64,000 nucleotides of DNA from Planctomycetota bacterium (GTDB lineage: Bacteria > Planctomycetota > UBA8742 > UBA2392). The stretch spans positions 30,278 to 94,277 of the forward strand of contig JAHBXZ010000016.1 of the NCBI GenBank assembly GCA_019636215.1. Direction: 5' to 3'. Below, in pieces: positions 10,232 through 19,618 of the stretch; position 1 is the stretch's first letter; every line of letters begins with the position of its first letter. The notes beneath the pieces were generated by a model, which did not search any database, was not told the origin of the DNA, and saw only the letters and a list, made by a program, of their open reading frames with translations. The translations under genes were made by a program, and so were the position numbers.

Positions 10232-11227
10232 ATGATTTCCTACATTATCCGGCGTTTGCTTCAGATGGGGATCACGCTGTTTGTGGTCAGCATTCTCAGT
10301 TTTCTGCTGGTTGTGCTGGCACCTGGCGACCCGTTTGCAGGGCACCTGGACCCCAACGCCCTGCCCGCAGACATCGAACGCCAGCGCGATACGGGTGGCT
10401 ACGATGATCCTGTGGTCACCAAATACCTGACGTTTTACGGCAACTTTTTTTCAGACCTTGGCGCGGCATTTTCGCCCTCCGCCGGATACGAGTGGAAGCT
10501 GGTCAGCAACATCACCAAAGAGCCCGTGCTGCCGACCATGTGGCGCAAGATGCTGGTGACACTGCCGCTGGTGATACTGACGACCATCATTGTCTGGACC
10601 TTGTCGTTCCCCATCGGCATTTTCTCGGCGCTACGGCGCGGCACGTTCAAGGATCAGACCATTACCGTGCTGTCCTATACGCTGATTGCCTTTCCCGGGT
10701 TCTGGCTGGCATTGCTGGTGATCAACTTCTTCACCGTGCAGCTTGGCATACCCGTCATCTCGCCGGAAACGCTAGGCGTGGAACTTGAAGGCCCAAGAGC
10801 CTTCTTTGACCGCACCTGGCACGTCGCCGTGCCCGGCATCGTCGGCTCGTTCGGCGGCATTGCGGTGATGACCCGCTATGTGAAGGGTCAGATGCTTGAA
10901 GTTCAAGGGCAGGACTACATCCGCACCGCCAAGGCAAAAGGCCTAGATCGGGACACCGTGAACTACAAGCACGCCCTGCGCAATGCCAGCCTGCCGTTCA
11001 TCACGATGCTGGCAGGCCTTCTGCCCAGCCTGTTCGGCGGGTCAGTGATCTTTGAAAGCATCTATTCCTGGCCGGGGCTTGGGCGCTGGTTTCTGGAAGC
11101 GGTGTTCACCCGCGACGCTTTCATCGTCATGGCGAACCTGTTTGTGGGGTCAGGCCTGACCCTGATGGGCATTCTGGTTTCGGATCTTCTGTACAGCGTG
11201 GCGGACCCGCGCATCAAGCTGGGATAG
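10232..11227 (+). CDS. ABC transporter permease, DppB/OppB type
   Basis: 331 residues with six membrane helices in the pattern of peptide-importer permeases. The N-terminus MISYIIRRLLQMGITLFVV is typical, LAPGDPFAG matches the conserved periplasmic start, and the cytoplasmic EAA loop reads YIRTAKAKGLDRDTVNYKHA. It ends with DLLYSVADPRIKLG, the standard family ending. Twelve bases separate it from the binding-protein stop. It would pair with the enlarged permease encoded next to form the membrane channel. Confidence 0.93.
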   Translation: MISYIIRRLLQMGITLFVVSILSFLLVVLAPGDPFAGHLDPNALPADIERQRDTGGYDDPVVTKYLTFYGNFFSDLGAAFSPSAGYEWKLVSNITKEPVLPTMWRKMLVTLPLVILTTIIVWTLSFPIGIFSALRRGTFKDQTITVLSYTLIAFPGFWLALLVINFFTVQLGIPVISPETLGVELEGPRAFFDRTWHVAVPGIVGSFGGIAVMTRYVKGQMLEVQGQDYIRTAKAKGLDRDTVNYKHALRNASLPFITMLAGLLPSLFGGSVIFESIYSWPGLGRWFLEAVFTRDAFIVMANLFVGSGLTLMGILVSDLLYSVADPRIKLG

Positions 11228-11244
11228 ACAGAACGAATACTCCG

Positions 11245-13587
11245 ATGAGCGAGCAACGCAAACCAACTTCACCGCTGCGCGACGCATTGCGCCTGTTCTT
11301 CCGTAACAAGCCAGCGGTCGCCGCCGCGATTGCAATTTTTGTCCTGGCCTGCGTGGCCGTGTCGGGCGAAATCCTGACCGGCAAGCCGCCCACCGAAGAA
11401 GACCGCCAGCAGATTAAGGAAAGCATCTACGTCGGCGACAAGGTCGAGATCAAGCGCAACGAACTGGCCAGGAGTGACCCGCTGGAAACGGTGCTTGACG
11501 AAAAGCTGCTGCCCCCGTTCAGCCGGGGCGACGGCACCGGCAAGTTCTACCTCCTGGGCACTGACCACCTGGGCCGCAACGTTGCTTCGCGGCTTTGGGC
11601 CGGCAGCACGATCAGCCTGACTATCGGGTTCCTTGCCGTGGGCATCATGGCGCTCCTGGGCATCACTCTGGGCGGCATTGCCGGCTTCTGGGGCCGCGAG
11701 CGGGTGCGGCTGCCGTTCTTTGCGATGCTGCTGCTGGCGCTGGGCGGCGCGATCGCATACGGGGCGGACTTTGACTGGCTGGCCTGGCTTCTGCTTGCGC
11801 TTTCCTGCGCTGCATTTGTCCTGCAGTTGGCCGTTGTGGCCATGGGACGTCGCTGGCGGCCGCTGGCCATCTTCGGGGTGATCTTGGCCATGTTTCTGGC
11901 CGTCAACGGGTACAACCAGTACATCGAGCGCACAGACCCCAATGGCCGACTGATGCGGCAGGCCCGCGTGATCGAGTCCCACGCTCGCGAAACCATGGTG
12001 CACACACGAGCCTTTGGCGTTGATGTCAAGGACATCGACGACCGCGTGGCCACCGCCCGCAGCAGGGCATGGCGTATCCGCGGCCAGGCCGATGTCGAGG
12101 TCATGTTCAGCAAGCTTGACGTCGAAGTCGCCCGCTTTGCTTTCATGGAGAACGAGGCCGGCATCGAACTTCTGGAACGAACCATCGTCGAACGCGAGGC
12201 CCGGGCCGAGCACATGGACCGCATTGACCGTCCTGCGCGCGCCAAGACAGAGCGCGAAAGCGTCGCCCGGGAGAAGGAGTCCCTGGCTGAGCTCAAGCGC
12301 GCCACCCAGGGGCTCAAGGACGCCCTTGTGCTTGCCGAGCTTGAACTTGCCGAGCAGCAGGCCCGACGCGAGCTGGCCCAACACGATGCCCGCATTGCCG
12401 AGGTCCATGACGCGACCGAACCGCCGGGATCCAACACAGAAAAACTCAAACCCCTGCAGGACGAACGCGCCAAGTTCTTGTGGCCCGTGCATGTGGCGAA
12501 ACTGGAGATTACATCCGCCAAGGCGTCCCATGCCGCCGCCGCGCGTGAACGCGAAATCGCCACGCAAGAGGAGAAGATCAAGACCCTGACAGAAAAGGAC
12601 GACACGAAGCCGGCAGCCTTGGATGCCGAGCGCAAGAAGCTGGCCAGTCTCAAGGAAGGCCTTGTCGCATTGAAGACCGCTGCCAAGTCGGCTGAATCAG
12701 CGCTTGAGGAAGGCCGCAAGGGCGCCGAAGCCGGCAAGGAACTTTCGGCTGAGCAGACCAAGGAGATTGGCGAACTCACCCTGCAGAAGCACAGCGAGAT
12801 GCTGGAGCGCAGGGCAACCATGCGTCGGGACATCCTCGACAGCTTCAAGGCCCGGGCCGATACACTGTTTTCAAGCGAGCTGAACGGCGCCAAGTTGCTG
12901 TCCGGCCACTGGCGCTATGGCACGTACCGTGTGACGCGTCACTTCATTGCGGCAACCTTGATGTGGCTTGGCCTGCTGGTCGCCGTGCTGATGATTGCGG
13001 GCACCGCCCAGGGCGCGATCCAGGACGTAAAGGGGCCGCTGCAGAAGCTGTTCCTGCCCACCATGACCGTGGACGACCTGGTGATGCGCTTTACCGAAAT
13101 CATGATCACCATCCCCACGCTGTTCCTGATCCTGGCGGTGCTGGCCCTGTTCGAGCGCGACGTGTACATCGTGATGGCAGTGATCGGCCTGACCGGCTGG
13201 ATGGGCATGACGCGCTTTGTACGCGCCGAGATTCTGTCGTTGCGCGAGCAGGACTTTGTGCAGGCGGCGCGCGCTCTTGGAGTGTCGGACTACCGCATCA
13301 TCTGGCGTCACCTGGTTCCCAATGCCATCAGCCCGGTGCTGGTGGCCGCGACCATCGGCGTTGCTGGCGCGGTCCTGGCCGAAAGTACACTCAGCTTCCT
13401 GGGGATCGGCGCCAAGGCTGACCAGCCCACCTGGGGCCAGATTCTGAACGACGGGCGCGCGTACATGACCGACGCCTGGTGGCTGATGGTAATTCCGGGC
13501 TTTGCCATTCTGGTCACGGTGCTGTCCTTCAACCTCCTGGGCGAAGGCCTGCGCGAGGCATTCAATCCGAAGCTGCGCGGTCGATAA
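11245..13587 (+). CDS. ABC transporter permease, DppC/OppC type, with large coiled-coil insertion
   Basis: 780 residues against about 300 in the family. The normal parts are present: N-terminal helix, FYLLGTDHLGRNVASRL, helix 2 ending GGIAGFWG (about residue 151), then from about 608 DDLVMRFTEIMITIPTLF, the EAA loop EQDFVQAARALGVSDYRI and the end FNPKLRGR. Between them lie about 455 extra residues: three hydrophobic segments (about 155-222), a highly charged helical stretch (about 230-550) rich in Glu, Lys, Arg and Ala that reads as coiled coil, and a fourth helix at about 568-592. Counting helices puts the coiled coil outside the cytoplasm. No ATPase gene follows; the next gene is a response regulator. 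Confidence 0.9.
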   Translation: MSEQRKPTSPLRDALRLFFRNKPAVAAAIAIFVLACVAVSGEILTGKPPTEEDRQQIKESIYVGDKVEIKRNELARSDPLETVLDEKLLPPFSRGDGTGKFYLLGTDHLGRNVASRLWAGSTISLTIGFLAVGIMALLGITLGGIAGFWGRERVRLPFFAMLLLALGGAIAYGADFDWLAWLLLALSCAAFVLQLAVVAMGRRWRPLAIFGVILAMFLAVNGYNQYIERTDPNGRLMRQARVIESHARETMVHTRAFGVDVKDIDDRVATARSRAWRIRGQADVEVMFSKLDVEVARFAFMENEAGIELLERTIVEREARAEHMDRIDRPARAKTERESVAREKESLAELKRATQGLKDALVLAELELAEQQARRELAQHDARIAEVHDATEPPGSNTEKLKPLQDERAKFLWPVHVAKLEITSAKASHAAAAREREIATQEEKIKTLTEKDDTKPAALDAERKKLASLKEGLVALKTAAKSAESALEEGRKGAEAGKELSAEQTKEIGELTLQKHSEMLERRATMRRDILDSFKARADTLFSSELNGAKLLSGHWRYGTYRVTRHFIAATLMWLGLLVAVLMIAGTAQGAIQDVKGPLQKLFLPTMTVDDLVMRFTEIMITIPTLFLILAVLALFERDVYIVMAVIGLTGWMGMTRFVRAEILSLREQDFVQAARALGVSDYRIIWRHLVPNAISPVLVAATIGVAGAVLAESTLSFLGIGAKADQPTWGQILNDGRAYMTDAWWLMVIPGFAILVTVLSFNLLGEGLREAFNPKLRGR

Positions 13588-13606
13588 CCGCGGCGGCCGA
13601 CACCCT

Positions 13607-14977
13607 ATGAAAATCCTGCTTGCCGACGACGAACGCGGTATCCGACTGACCCTTGCCGAGGACCTGGAGGACGCAGGGCATGAAGTGGTTGCCGTCGAAG
13701 ACGGCGAACTGGCGATCCGGGAGCTCAAGAAGCAGAAGTTTGATTGCCTGATCAGCGATGTCGTGATGCCAAAGGTAGATGGCATGAGCCTGTTGCGTTT
13801 TGCGCGCGAACAGGTGCCCGACATCATCAGCATCATGATCACCGGCAACGCGACGGTTGAGCGCGCGCTGGAAGCCATGAAGCTGGGCGCGAAGGACTTC
13901 GTGGAGAAGCCCTTCAACAATGAAAAAATTGTGCTGCTGCTCAACGGCTATGGCGAGAGCCAGCAGACCGGCCGCAAGTACCAGAAGCTGGTTGAGGAAG
14001 TAAAGACTGAGTTCAAGGTCAACCAGATGGTCGGCAACAGCCCGCAGATGAAGCGGCTGTACGACGACATCAAGACCGTGGCAGAGTCAGAATTTTCGGT
14101 GCTGATCCGTGGTGAAAACGGCACCGGCAAAGAGGTCATCGCGACAACGCTGCACCAGCTTTCGCCGCGCCAGAAGGGGCCCTTGATCAAGGTGGCCTGC
14201 CACATCAGCAACGTGAACCTTCTGGAAGACGAGCTGTTCGGGCATGAACCGGGCGCCTTCACTGGCGCCACAAGCCGCCGCATTGGCCGCTTCGAGCAGG
14301 CCCAGGGCGGAACCATTTACCTGGACGACATTGACGACATGCCCGTGGATACCCAGGCAAAACTGCTGCGTGTGCTGCAGGAGCGCGAGATTGAGCGCCT
14401 TGGCGGCGATCACCCGGTGAAGGTGGACATCCGCGTGATTGCCTCGACCAAAGTTGACCTGCGCGAGCGAGTACGCGACGGAAAGTTCCGGGAAGACCTG
14501 TACCATCGCATCAACGTGATTGACCTGAACGTGCCGCCGCTGCGCGAGCGCGAGGGCGACATCCCCGCGCTGGTGGATCACTTTCTGTCTCGCTACGCCA
14601 CCGGCAAGCTGCTTGCCGTGGAGCCGGAGGCAATGGCCGCACTGGTTTCGTACCGCTGGCCGGGCAACGTGCGCGAACTTCAGCACGCCGTGCAGCGTGC
14701 GATTGCATTCGGCGGGCACACCGGCGCTTTAAAGCGCGAACACTTCCTGCGCGACTTCAAGGATGCACTGCCCGAGGGCACTTCGGGCGCGACTCCCGGC
14801 GATGACCGGCGTGCGCTGAAGGAAGTGGTGGCTGCCGCCGAGAAAGCCCACATCCAGAACGTGATGCGCATGACCAAGGGCAAGATTGAGGAAGCAGCGA
14901 ACATCCTTGGCATCTCACGCAAGAACCTGTGGGAGAAGCGCAAGCAGTACGGGCTGCTGGACGGAGATGACGAGTGA
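13607..14977 (+). CDS. sigma-54-dependent response regulator, NtrC type
   Basis: 456 residues from ATG 13607. The receiver domain (1-120) has the acidic pair Asp7-Asp8, phospho-acceptor Asp51 in LISDVVMPK, and a conserved KPF turn near 102. The central AAA+ domain has Walker A GENGTGKE (about 168-175), the sigma-54 contact loop GAFTGA, and Walker B-like TIYLDDIDD. The C-terminus is a Fis-type HTH ([20 protein letters not shown]). It would activate RpoN promoters when phosphorylated. No histidine kinase is adjacent. Its TGA overlaps the GTG of ccmB, so it may be co-transcribed with the cytochrome c maturation genes. Confidence 0.95.
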   Translation: MKILLADDERGIRLTLAEDLEDAGHEVVAVEDGELAIRELKKQKFDCLISDVVMPKVDGMSLLRFAREQVPDIISIMITGNATVERALEAMKLGAKDFVEKPFNNEKIVLLLNGYGESQQTGRKYQKLVEEVKTEFKVNQMVGNSPQMKRLYDDIKTVAESEFSVLIRGENGTGKEVIATTLHQLSPRQKGPLIKVACHISNVNLLEDELFGHEPGAFTGATSRRIGRFEQAQGGTIYLDDIDDMPVDTQAKLLRVLQEREIERLGGDHPVKVDIRVIASTKVDLRERVRDGKFREDLYHRINVIDLNVPPLREREGDIPALVDHFLSRYATGKLLAVEPEAMAALVSYRWPGNVRELQHAVQRAIAFGGHTGALKREHFLRDFKDALPEGTSGATPGDDRRALKEVVAAAEKAHIQNVMRMTKGKIEEAANILGISRKNLWEKRKQYGLLDGDDE

Positions 14978-15645
14978 GCGCCCTGGGCGCGCTGCTCAGG
15001 CGTGAGCTCATCGTCGAGCTGCGCACAAAGTCCCTGCTCTCTTCCATGGCGCTGTTTGCGGCGCTTTGCGTCATGATCGTCGGCCTTGGTGTCCGTGGGC
15101 TCAATGGCGACGAGACGTTTCATCGCTTTGTGCTGGCCATGCTCTGGGTCTGCAGCCTGTTTGCCTGCGTTGTGGGCCTGAATCGCGCCGCGGTTTCTGA
15201 TCATCGGCGTGCCTTCTTCAGCGCGCTGCTGCTTGCCCCGCACGATGCCGCCAACATCTACGCATCACGCCTTGTCGCTGTGCTGGCCGTACTGCTGGCC
15301 ACACAGGCGCTAATGGTCGCGATGGCCGTGCCCATGCTCAAGCTTGCGTTCTTTGACCAGCCGTTGATGCTGCTGGTAGTGCCCATGGCCGACATTGGAA
15401 TCCTGGCGCCGGGCGTGCTGTTGGCCTCCGTGACTGGCCGCATCCGGGGCGGCGAGGCGCTGCTGACCATCCTGCTGGTGCCCGTGATTGTGCCGGTGTT
15501 TCTTGGGGCGGCCGGCGCGACTGACGCTCTGCAGGCCGGGCTTGGCTTTCGCGGGGCGATGCCGTACCTGTTGCTGCTGGGAATTTGCGACACTATGTTC
15601 GCGGCGCTGGGTGTGATGCTGTTCGGGAAGCTCAACGAGACATGA
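14974..15645 (+). CDS. ccmB: heme exporter membrane protein CcmB
   Basis: 223 residues with six membrane helices. It begins at a GTG that shares GTGA with the preceding stop. Family words include LLRRELIVELRTKSLLSSM at the start, GLNRAAVSDHRRAFFSALLLAP, and the LTILLVPVIVPVFLGAA helix. CcmB is the permease that works with the ATPase CcmA in cytochrome c maturation system I. CcmA is not found in this window. It is followed directly by ccmC through an ATGA overlap. Confidence 0.9.
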   Translation: MSALGALLRRELIVELRTKSLLSSMALFAALCVMIVGLGVRGLNGDETFHRFVLAMLWVCSLFACVVGLNRAAVSDHRRAFFSALLLAPHDAANIYASRLVAVLAVLLATQALMVAMAVPMLKLAFFDQPLMLLVVPMADIGILAPGVLLASVTGRIRGGEALLTILLVPVIVPVFLGAAGATDALQAGLGFRGAMPYLLLLGICDTMFAALGVMLFGKLNET

Positions 15646-16382
15646 AAGCAGATTCATCCAAGGCGTGGGTGGTTGCCATTGTGCTGGCGATCCTCGGATT
15701 TGCCGGGGTTCAGGTCACCCTGTACCTGTCGTACTTCTATACGCCAACCCAGGTCACGCCTGGAACGCTGTGGGTGGTCACGCCCGATGGCGGGGCCCCG
15801 ATCAGCCTGTACGAGAGCTACCGTATCTTCTTCATCCACCTGCCCAGCGCCTATGCGACGGCGTCCTGCTGTGCCCTGACAGCGCTGGGCGGCGTGCTGC
15901 TCTTGCTCACCAGAAAGCCGGTCTGGGAGTCGCTGGTCGTCAGTGCCGCTGAAGTTGGCCTTTGCGTGGGTGCGCTTGTGCTGCTTACCGGCACCCTGTG
16001 GGCCGATTATGCCTGGGGCAGCGGCCGCCTGGGCAGCGGCTGGAACTGGGAGCCCCGGCTCACCACGATGCTGATCCTGTGGCTGGCGTTTGCCGCGCTG
16101 GTGGTCGTGAGGCGCGCCGTCGAGATTCAGCAGTTACGAACCCAGGTCACAGCCGTTTACGGCATCCTGCTCGGGCCTCTGTACCCGCTGGTCAGCAAGG
16201 CCATCGAAATCAACCAGACCAGCCATCCGCGCAATTTCAGCGACCTGATGAGCGCCCCGGAAATCGCCCTGACCAAGCAGATCGCAAGCGTTGGTGTGCT
16301 TGTCGCACTGCTGGCATTGGTCGCGTTGCGTGTTCAATGGAATGAACTGGCCCGGCAGATCCGCATGGAGCGTTCCGCGTGA
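15642..16382 (+). CDS. ccmC: heme handling protein CcmC (cytochrome c assembly)
   Basis: 246 residues from ATG 15642, overlapping the ccmB stop as ATGA. Six membrane helices. The tryptophan-rich heme motif is visible as GSGWNWEPRLTT, with Glu where the usual sequence has Asp. A periplasmic His is in FFIHLPSAY, and the second conserved His region is INQTSHPRN. CcmC presents heme to CcmE in system I. CcmE, CcmF and CcmA are not in the window, so the rest of the pathway must lie elsewhere. Confidence 0.9.
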   Translation: MKADSSKAWVVAIVLAILGFAGVQVTLYLSYFYTPTQVTPGTLWVVTPDGGAPISLYESYRIFFIHLPSAYATASCCALTALGGVLLLLTRKPVWESLVVSAAEVGLCVGALVLLTGTLWADYAWGSGRLGSGWNWEPRLTTMLILWLAFAALVVVRRAVEIQQLRTQVTAVYGILLGPLYPLVSKAIEINQTSHPRNFSDLMSAPEIALTKQIASVGVLVALLALVALRVQWNELARQIRMERSA

Positions 16383-16747
16383 AGAAACCTGGTTGTCGGA
16401 CTATGCTCTGGTTGGCAGCGACTCTGTCGGTGATTGCGATTGCCTCACCGATTTTTGCCGACTCCAAGAGCGAGACGCTGCGGCAGCCCGAGCCCGCGGG
16501 GCCTGTTCTCTCCAGCGAATTGGAAGCGCGCCGCGCGCTGGAAAAGGAGTACCGCGCAGAGCTGGAAAAACGCGTGGCCGCCGAAAAGTCCAGCATGCAA
16601 GCGTCGCTGACCAGCCTGTGGATGGCAAATGCTGCCGTGTGGGCGGTGCTGCTGGGATTTGTGGTCTATCAGGCATTGGGCGTTCGCAAGCTTGCCGCCG
16701 AGCTTCAGCGACTGAAAGCACGGCACCCCGGTGAAGGCGGGGCATGA
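16379..16747 (+). CDS. small membrane protein, extended CcmD-like
   Basis: 122 residues starting at a GTG that shares GTGA with the ccmC stop. An N-terminal signal/anchor (about 8-27) is followed by a charged helix and one membrane segment (WMANAAVWAVLLGFVVYQAL, about 82-101), then a basic tail KLAAELQRLK. The last 45 residues resemble CcmD, a short helper of CcmC, and the position right after ccmC supports this. It is about twice the length of ordinary CcmD because of the N-terminal extension. Assignment rests on context and the helix pattern. Confidence 0.65.
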   Translation: MKKPGCRTMLWLAATLSVIAIASPIFADSKSETLRQPEPAGPVLSSELEARRALEKEYRAELEKRVAAEKSSMQASLTSLWMANAAVWAVLLGFVVYQALGVRKLAAELQRLKARHPGEGGA

Positions 16748-17654
16748 CCTCATCGAGCTGGCCCCTTTCAAGAAACCCATGGCTGAACCGCTGCTGACGG
16801 ATCGCGAGATCACGCGCCTGCACCGGCTGCGGCTTGCCGGCGCGCGAGTCGTGCGGGCAGCAGCACGGGGCGAGCGACTGTCGCGCCAGCTTGGCGCGGG
16901 TCAGGAATTCGCGGCCCACCGCGCCTACGCCCGGGGCGACGACCTGCGCCGCGTGGACTGGAACGTTTACGGTCGATTGGGGCAGCTGTTCGTCAAACTG
17001 TTTGAGGCACCTGGTCGCCTGCGGGTTCTGGTGGCCATCGACAACGCCCCCACCATGGACTTCGGCGCTTCCTCCAAGTGGCTGGCGGCCCGCCGTGCCG
17101 CGGCCGCCGCAGCGATCATCGCCCTTGGAGGTGCGGATCGCATCTGGTTGGGCACCCTGGACAGCGAGCCCCGGGCGTTTGAGGGCAGTGCGGAATCCCG
17201 CATCCTCTCCGCACTGGCGGAACTGCAAGTTTCCGCGCGGCCAGCCAGGGCCGCGCCAGCATGGATGCCGCTGCTGGCATCCGGGGGTACGGACACTGTA
17301 CTGCTGCTTTTCAGCGACCTGCAGCAGGTCGATGTGCCGCTGGGTCTCTTGCGCGAGTGTGCCCGACAGGGCGCGCGGGCCATGTGCCTTTGCGTACACG
17401 CCCCCGAAGAACTGAGCCCGAAGATGGGCGGCTATGCGCGACTGAATGCGCCCGGCCACGAGTCGCTGAAGCTGCGCATCGATGCCAGGGTAATCGATGC
17501 TTACAAGGCCGAAGTCGCGCGCTATCGCGAAGCCGCGGCCCATGCTGCTGCGGCAACTGGCGCGACTTATCTGGACATCTCCAGCGATGCCCCGCTGGAC
17601 CCCTTTCTGGCTGCACTTTCGCGAAGGGGCCTGTTGGCCTCGCGTCACGGATAG
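16731..17654 (+). CDS. DUF58 protein (vWA-like, Bat/MoxR locus type)
   Basis: 307 residues if the GTG at 16731 is used (17-base overlap with the previous gene); ATG 16779 is a good alternative. The DUF58 signature is at about residues 63-92: AYARGDDLRRVDWNVYGR followed by LFVKLFEAP. A vWA-like fold follows with LVAIDNAPTMDF in place of a full MIDAS DxSxS, and LLLFSDLQQVD. DUF58 proteins usually act with a MoxR AAA+ ATPase in envelope stress or enzyme maturation; no moxR is in the window. Directly followed by the BatA-like gene. Confidence 0.85.
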   Translation: MKAGHDLIELAPFKKPMAEPLLTDREITRLHRLRLAGARVVRAAARGERLSRQLGAGQEFAAHRAYARGDDLRRVDWNVYGRLGQLFVKLFEAPGRLRVLVAIDNAPTMDFGASSKWLAARRAAAAAAIIALGGADRIWLGTLDSEPRAFEGSAESRILSALAELQVSARPARAAPAWMPLLASGGTDTVLLLFSDLQQVDVPLGLLRECARQGARAMCLCVHAPEELSPKMGGYARLNAPGHESLKLRIDARVIDAYKAEVARYREAAAHAAAATGATYLDISSDAPLDPFLAALSRRGLLASRHG

Positions 17655-17674
17655 CAGTCGGGTAACCTTCTCGC

Positions 17675-19561
17675 ATGCTGGAGTTTGCCCACGCACACTG
17701 GTTGTGGCTGCTTGCCTTCGCCGTTGCACTTTACGCGGCGTACCTGCTGGCCCGCAGATTCCGCCCCCTCCGCGTGACATACGGCCATGTCTGGCACTCG
17801 GTAGCCCGCAAGCTGCGGCCACCGGGCTGGAAGCGGCTGCTGCGCACGCTGCTCACGTGGCTGGTTGCCGCATTGATTCTGTCCTGCACGGTGTTGTTTG
17901 CATCCGGCCTTCAGCGCAGCACGAACGACCTGCCCGCGCCGCTGCTGGTTGCCATCGCACTGGACTGCACCCCAAGCATGGCCGCCACAGGCCCCGACGG
18001 GATTTCCCGCCTTGAACACGGTCACAACCGCGCCCAGCAGATCGTGGACGCACTCGGCCCGGCCGACCGCGCCATTTTCTATCACTTTGAACAAGGCCGC
18101 CCCGCGGGCACGGGTTGGCTGAGTGTCGGGGATCGACTGCCAGCGTTGCCCGCCCTGGATTTCTATCAACCGGATTTGGATTCGCTTGAAGGTGCCGTGC
18201 GCGCCTGGACTAAGCCACAGGCGATAAGTGCGACTGCAGAGCCGGTACGCTTCATCTGGTGGCTCAGTGACCAGCGACCTGCACGATCCGAGATCCCGGC
18301 TCCGGCCAGACTCTCGGCGGTCGGGGGCACTTGGTGCCAGACAGGCGGTACTCCGTTGCTTGTTGAAACCTTTGGGCACCCTGCCGCCAATGACGGAATC
18401 AGCTCGGTTCGGCTTGTGCCGGGCACAGACGGGTCCGGGCCGGTGCTGGAGGTCAGCACACGCAACGGTGGACAATTGGTTCACCATCCGCCCCTCCCAA
18501 ACAGCAACGCACCGGCAGCAGATGGATCGAAGGGTCGCTTCAGGCTTCCCCTCAAACACGCTCGCGAAGTCGGCGTGGTGCGCATGGCAAAGCCGGACGC
18601 GCTGGCACTGGATGACAGCGTAGAGTATCGGCTTGCCGATTCCCGGTTGGGCGGGCTTACCTTCTGGCACCCGCCCGACGCGACCGAGGTTAACCCTTAC
18701 CTGGTTGCGGCGATTGGCGCGCTTTTGCCGGGTGTGCCTGAACTTGCTCGGCCAAGCGAGAACGGCATCGTGGTGATGGATCGCGTTGCGCCGGCCACTC
18801 CAGTCTGTCGTGCCGCCGTCTGTTTTGGAGCGATACCGGCCACATGGGGCAGGCTGGGTGAGCCAGTTGCCATTCGCGCAGGGTTTCAGCAGGCCGCAAA
18901 GGCTGCCGATTTTGACCTGCCGGATCTGTCCCTGCTGAGCGCCGCGCAGGTTTGGCCGCTGGTTGATTCTGCGTTGACCCCGCTGCTTCGCGACCCGGCC
19001 GGGAATGTGCTGCTGGCCGACGGCATGCTGAACAACGTACGAGTGCTGTACTGCGGATTTGTTCCGCACCTGAGCACGTTCTTGAATGATCAGGGCGAAG
19101 TCAGCGGTCTGCTTCTGCTGATGCGCTGGCTGCAAGCCGTGCAGGCGCCGCGCGACTTCGGCATCCCGCCGTTTCTGGGGCCGGGCCAGCATGTCACTTT
19201 GAGACTGCCAACCCCCGGGCCCTACCTGGCTGAGAGGGCCGGGTCGGCGACACCGGCGACCACAGGGCCGAGGGCCTTTCGCTTGCCCGCAGGCACAGCG
19301 CAGCTGGGACCGTTCGCGCAGCCAGACACCTGGAACATCTTTGATCCCGCTGGCACAAGATTGGGCACTGTGGCGGCACTGTGGTCTGATGACCAGGAAC
19401 AAGCCATTGCGTTCACACCTTTGTCGAAGGCGGATTTGCAGGGCTTGAACCCCGCCAGCAGCCATGACTGGCGTGACACCCTGCCGCACGGACTGCTTTA
19501 CCTGCTGCTGGGGCTGGTGCTGCTGGAATGGCTGCTGTGGCTGGCCGGAGTCACGGAATAG
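17675..19561 (+). CDS. BatA-like membrane protein (aerotolerance-type N-terminus plus vWA)
   Basis: 628 residues. The start MLEFAHAHWLWLLAFAVAL and second helix LLRTLLTWLVAALILSCTVL (about 57-76) form the BatA-type N-terminal pair. A vWA domain begins at about 87 (LLVAIALDCTPSM), where the MIDAS DxSxS is altered to DCTPS. A long periplasmic region of mixed strands follows, and the last helix (LLYLLLGLVLLEWLLWLAG) anchors the C-terminus. It pairs with the DUF58 gene 20 bases upstream, the usual arrangement of these loci. Function is taken from context: envelope integrity or stress. Confidence 0.8.
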   Translation: MLEFAHAHWLWLLAFAVALYAAYLLARRFRPLRVTYGHVWHSVARKLRPPGWKRLLRTLLTWLVAALILSCTVLFASGLQRSTNDLPAPLLVAIALDCTPSMAATGPDGISRLEHGHNRAQQIVDALGPADRAIFYHFEQGRPAGTGWLSVGDRLPALPALDFYQPDLDSLEGAVRAWTKPQAISATAEPVRFIWWLSDQRPARSEIPAPARLSAVGGTWCQTGGTPLLVETFGHPAANDGISSVRLVPGTDGSGPVLEVSTRNGGQLVHHPPLPNSNAPAADGSKGRFRLPLKHAREVGVVRMAKPDALALDDSVEYRLADSRLGGLTFWHPPDATEVNPYLVAAIGALLPGVPELARPSENGIVVMDRVAPATPVCRAAVCFGAIPATWGRLGEPVAIRAGFQQAAKAADFDLPDLSLLSAAQVWPLVDSALTPLLRDPAGNVLLADGMLNNVRVLYCGFVPHLSTFLNDQGEVSGLLLLMRWLQAVQAPRDFGIPPFLGPGQHVTLRLPTPGPYLAERAGSATPATTGPRAFRLPAGTAQLGPFAQPDTWNIFDPAGTRLGTVAALWSDDQEQAIAFTPLSKADLQGLNPASSHDWRDTLPHGLLYLLLGLVLLEWLLWLAGVTE

Positions 19562-19618
19562 ACACTGGCCCGGCCGCCAACCGAAGCAATAATCACAGGT
19601 TCAATCTGAGGGCGAGCC

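Noticed and set aside
11547..12893. Long minus-strand open frame over the permease insertion
   Set aside because: The Ser/Arg-rich product mirrors the charged coiled coil on the plus strand, and the permease frame continues on both sides.
17645..19489. Minus-strand open frame of 614 codons
   Set aside because: Antisense to the BatA-like gene, with no recognisable domain.
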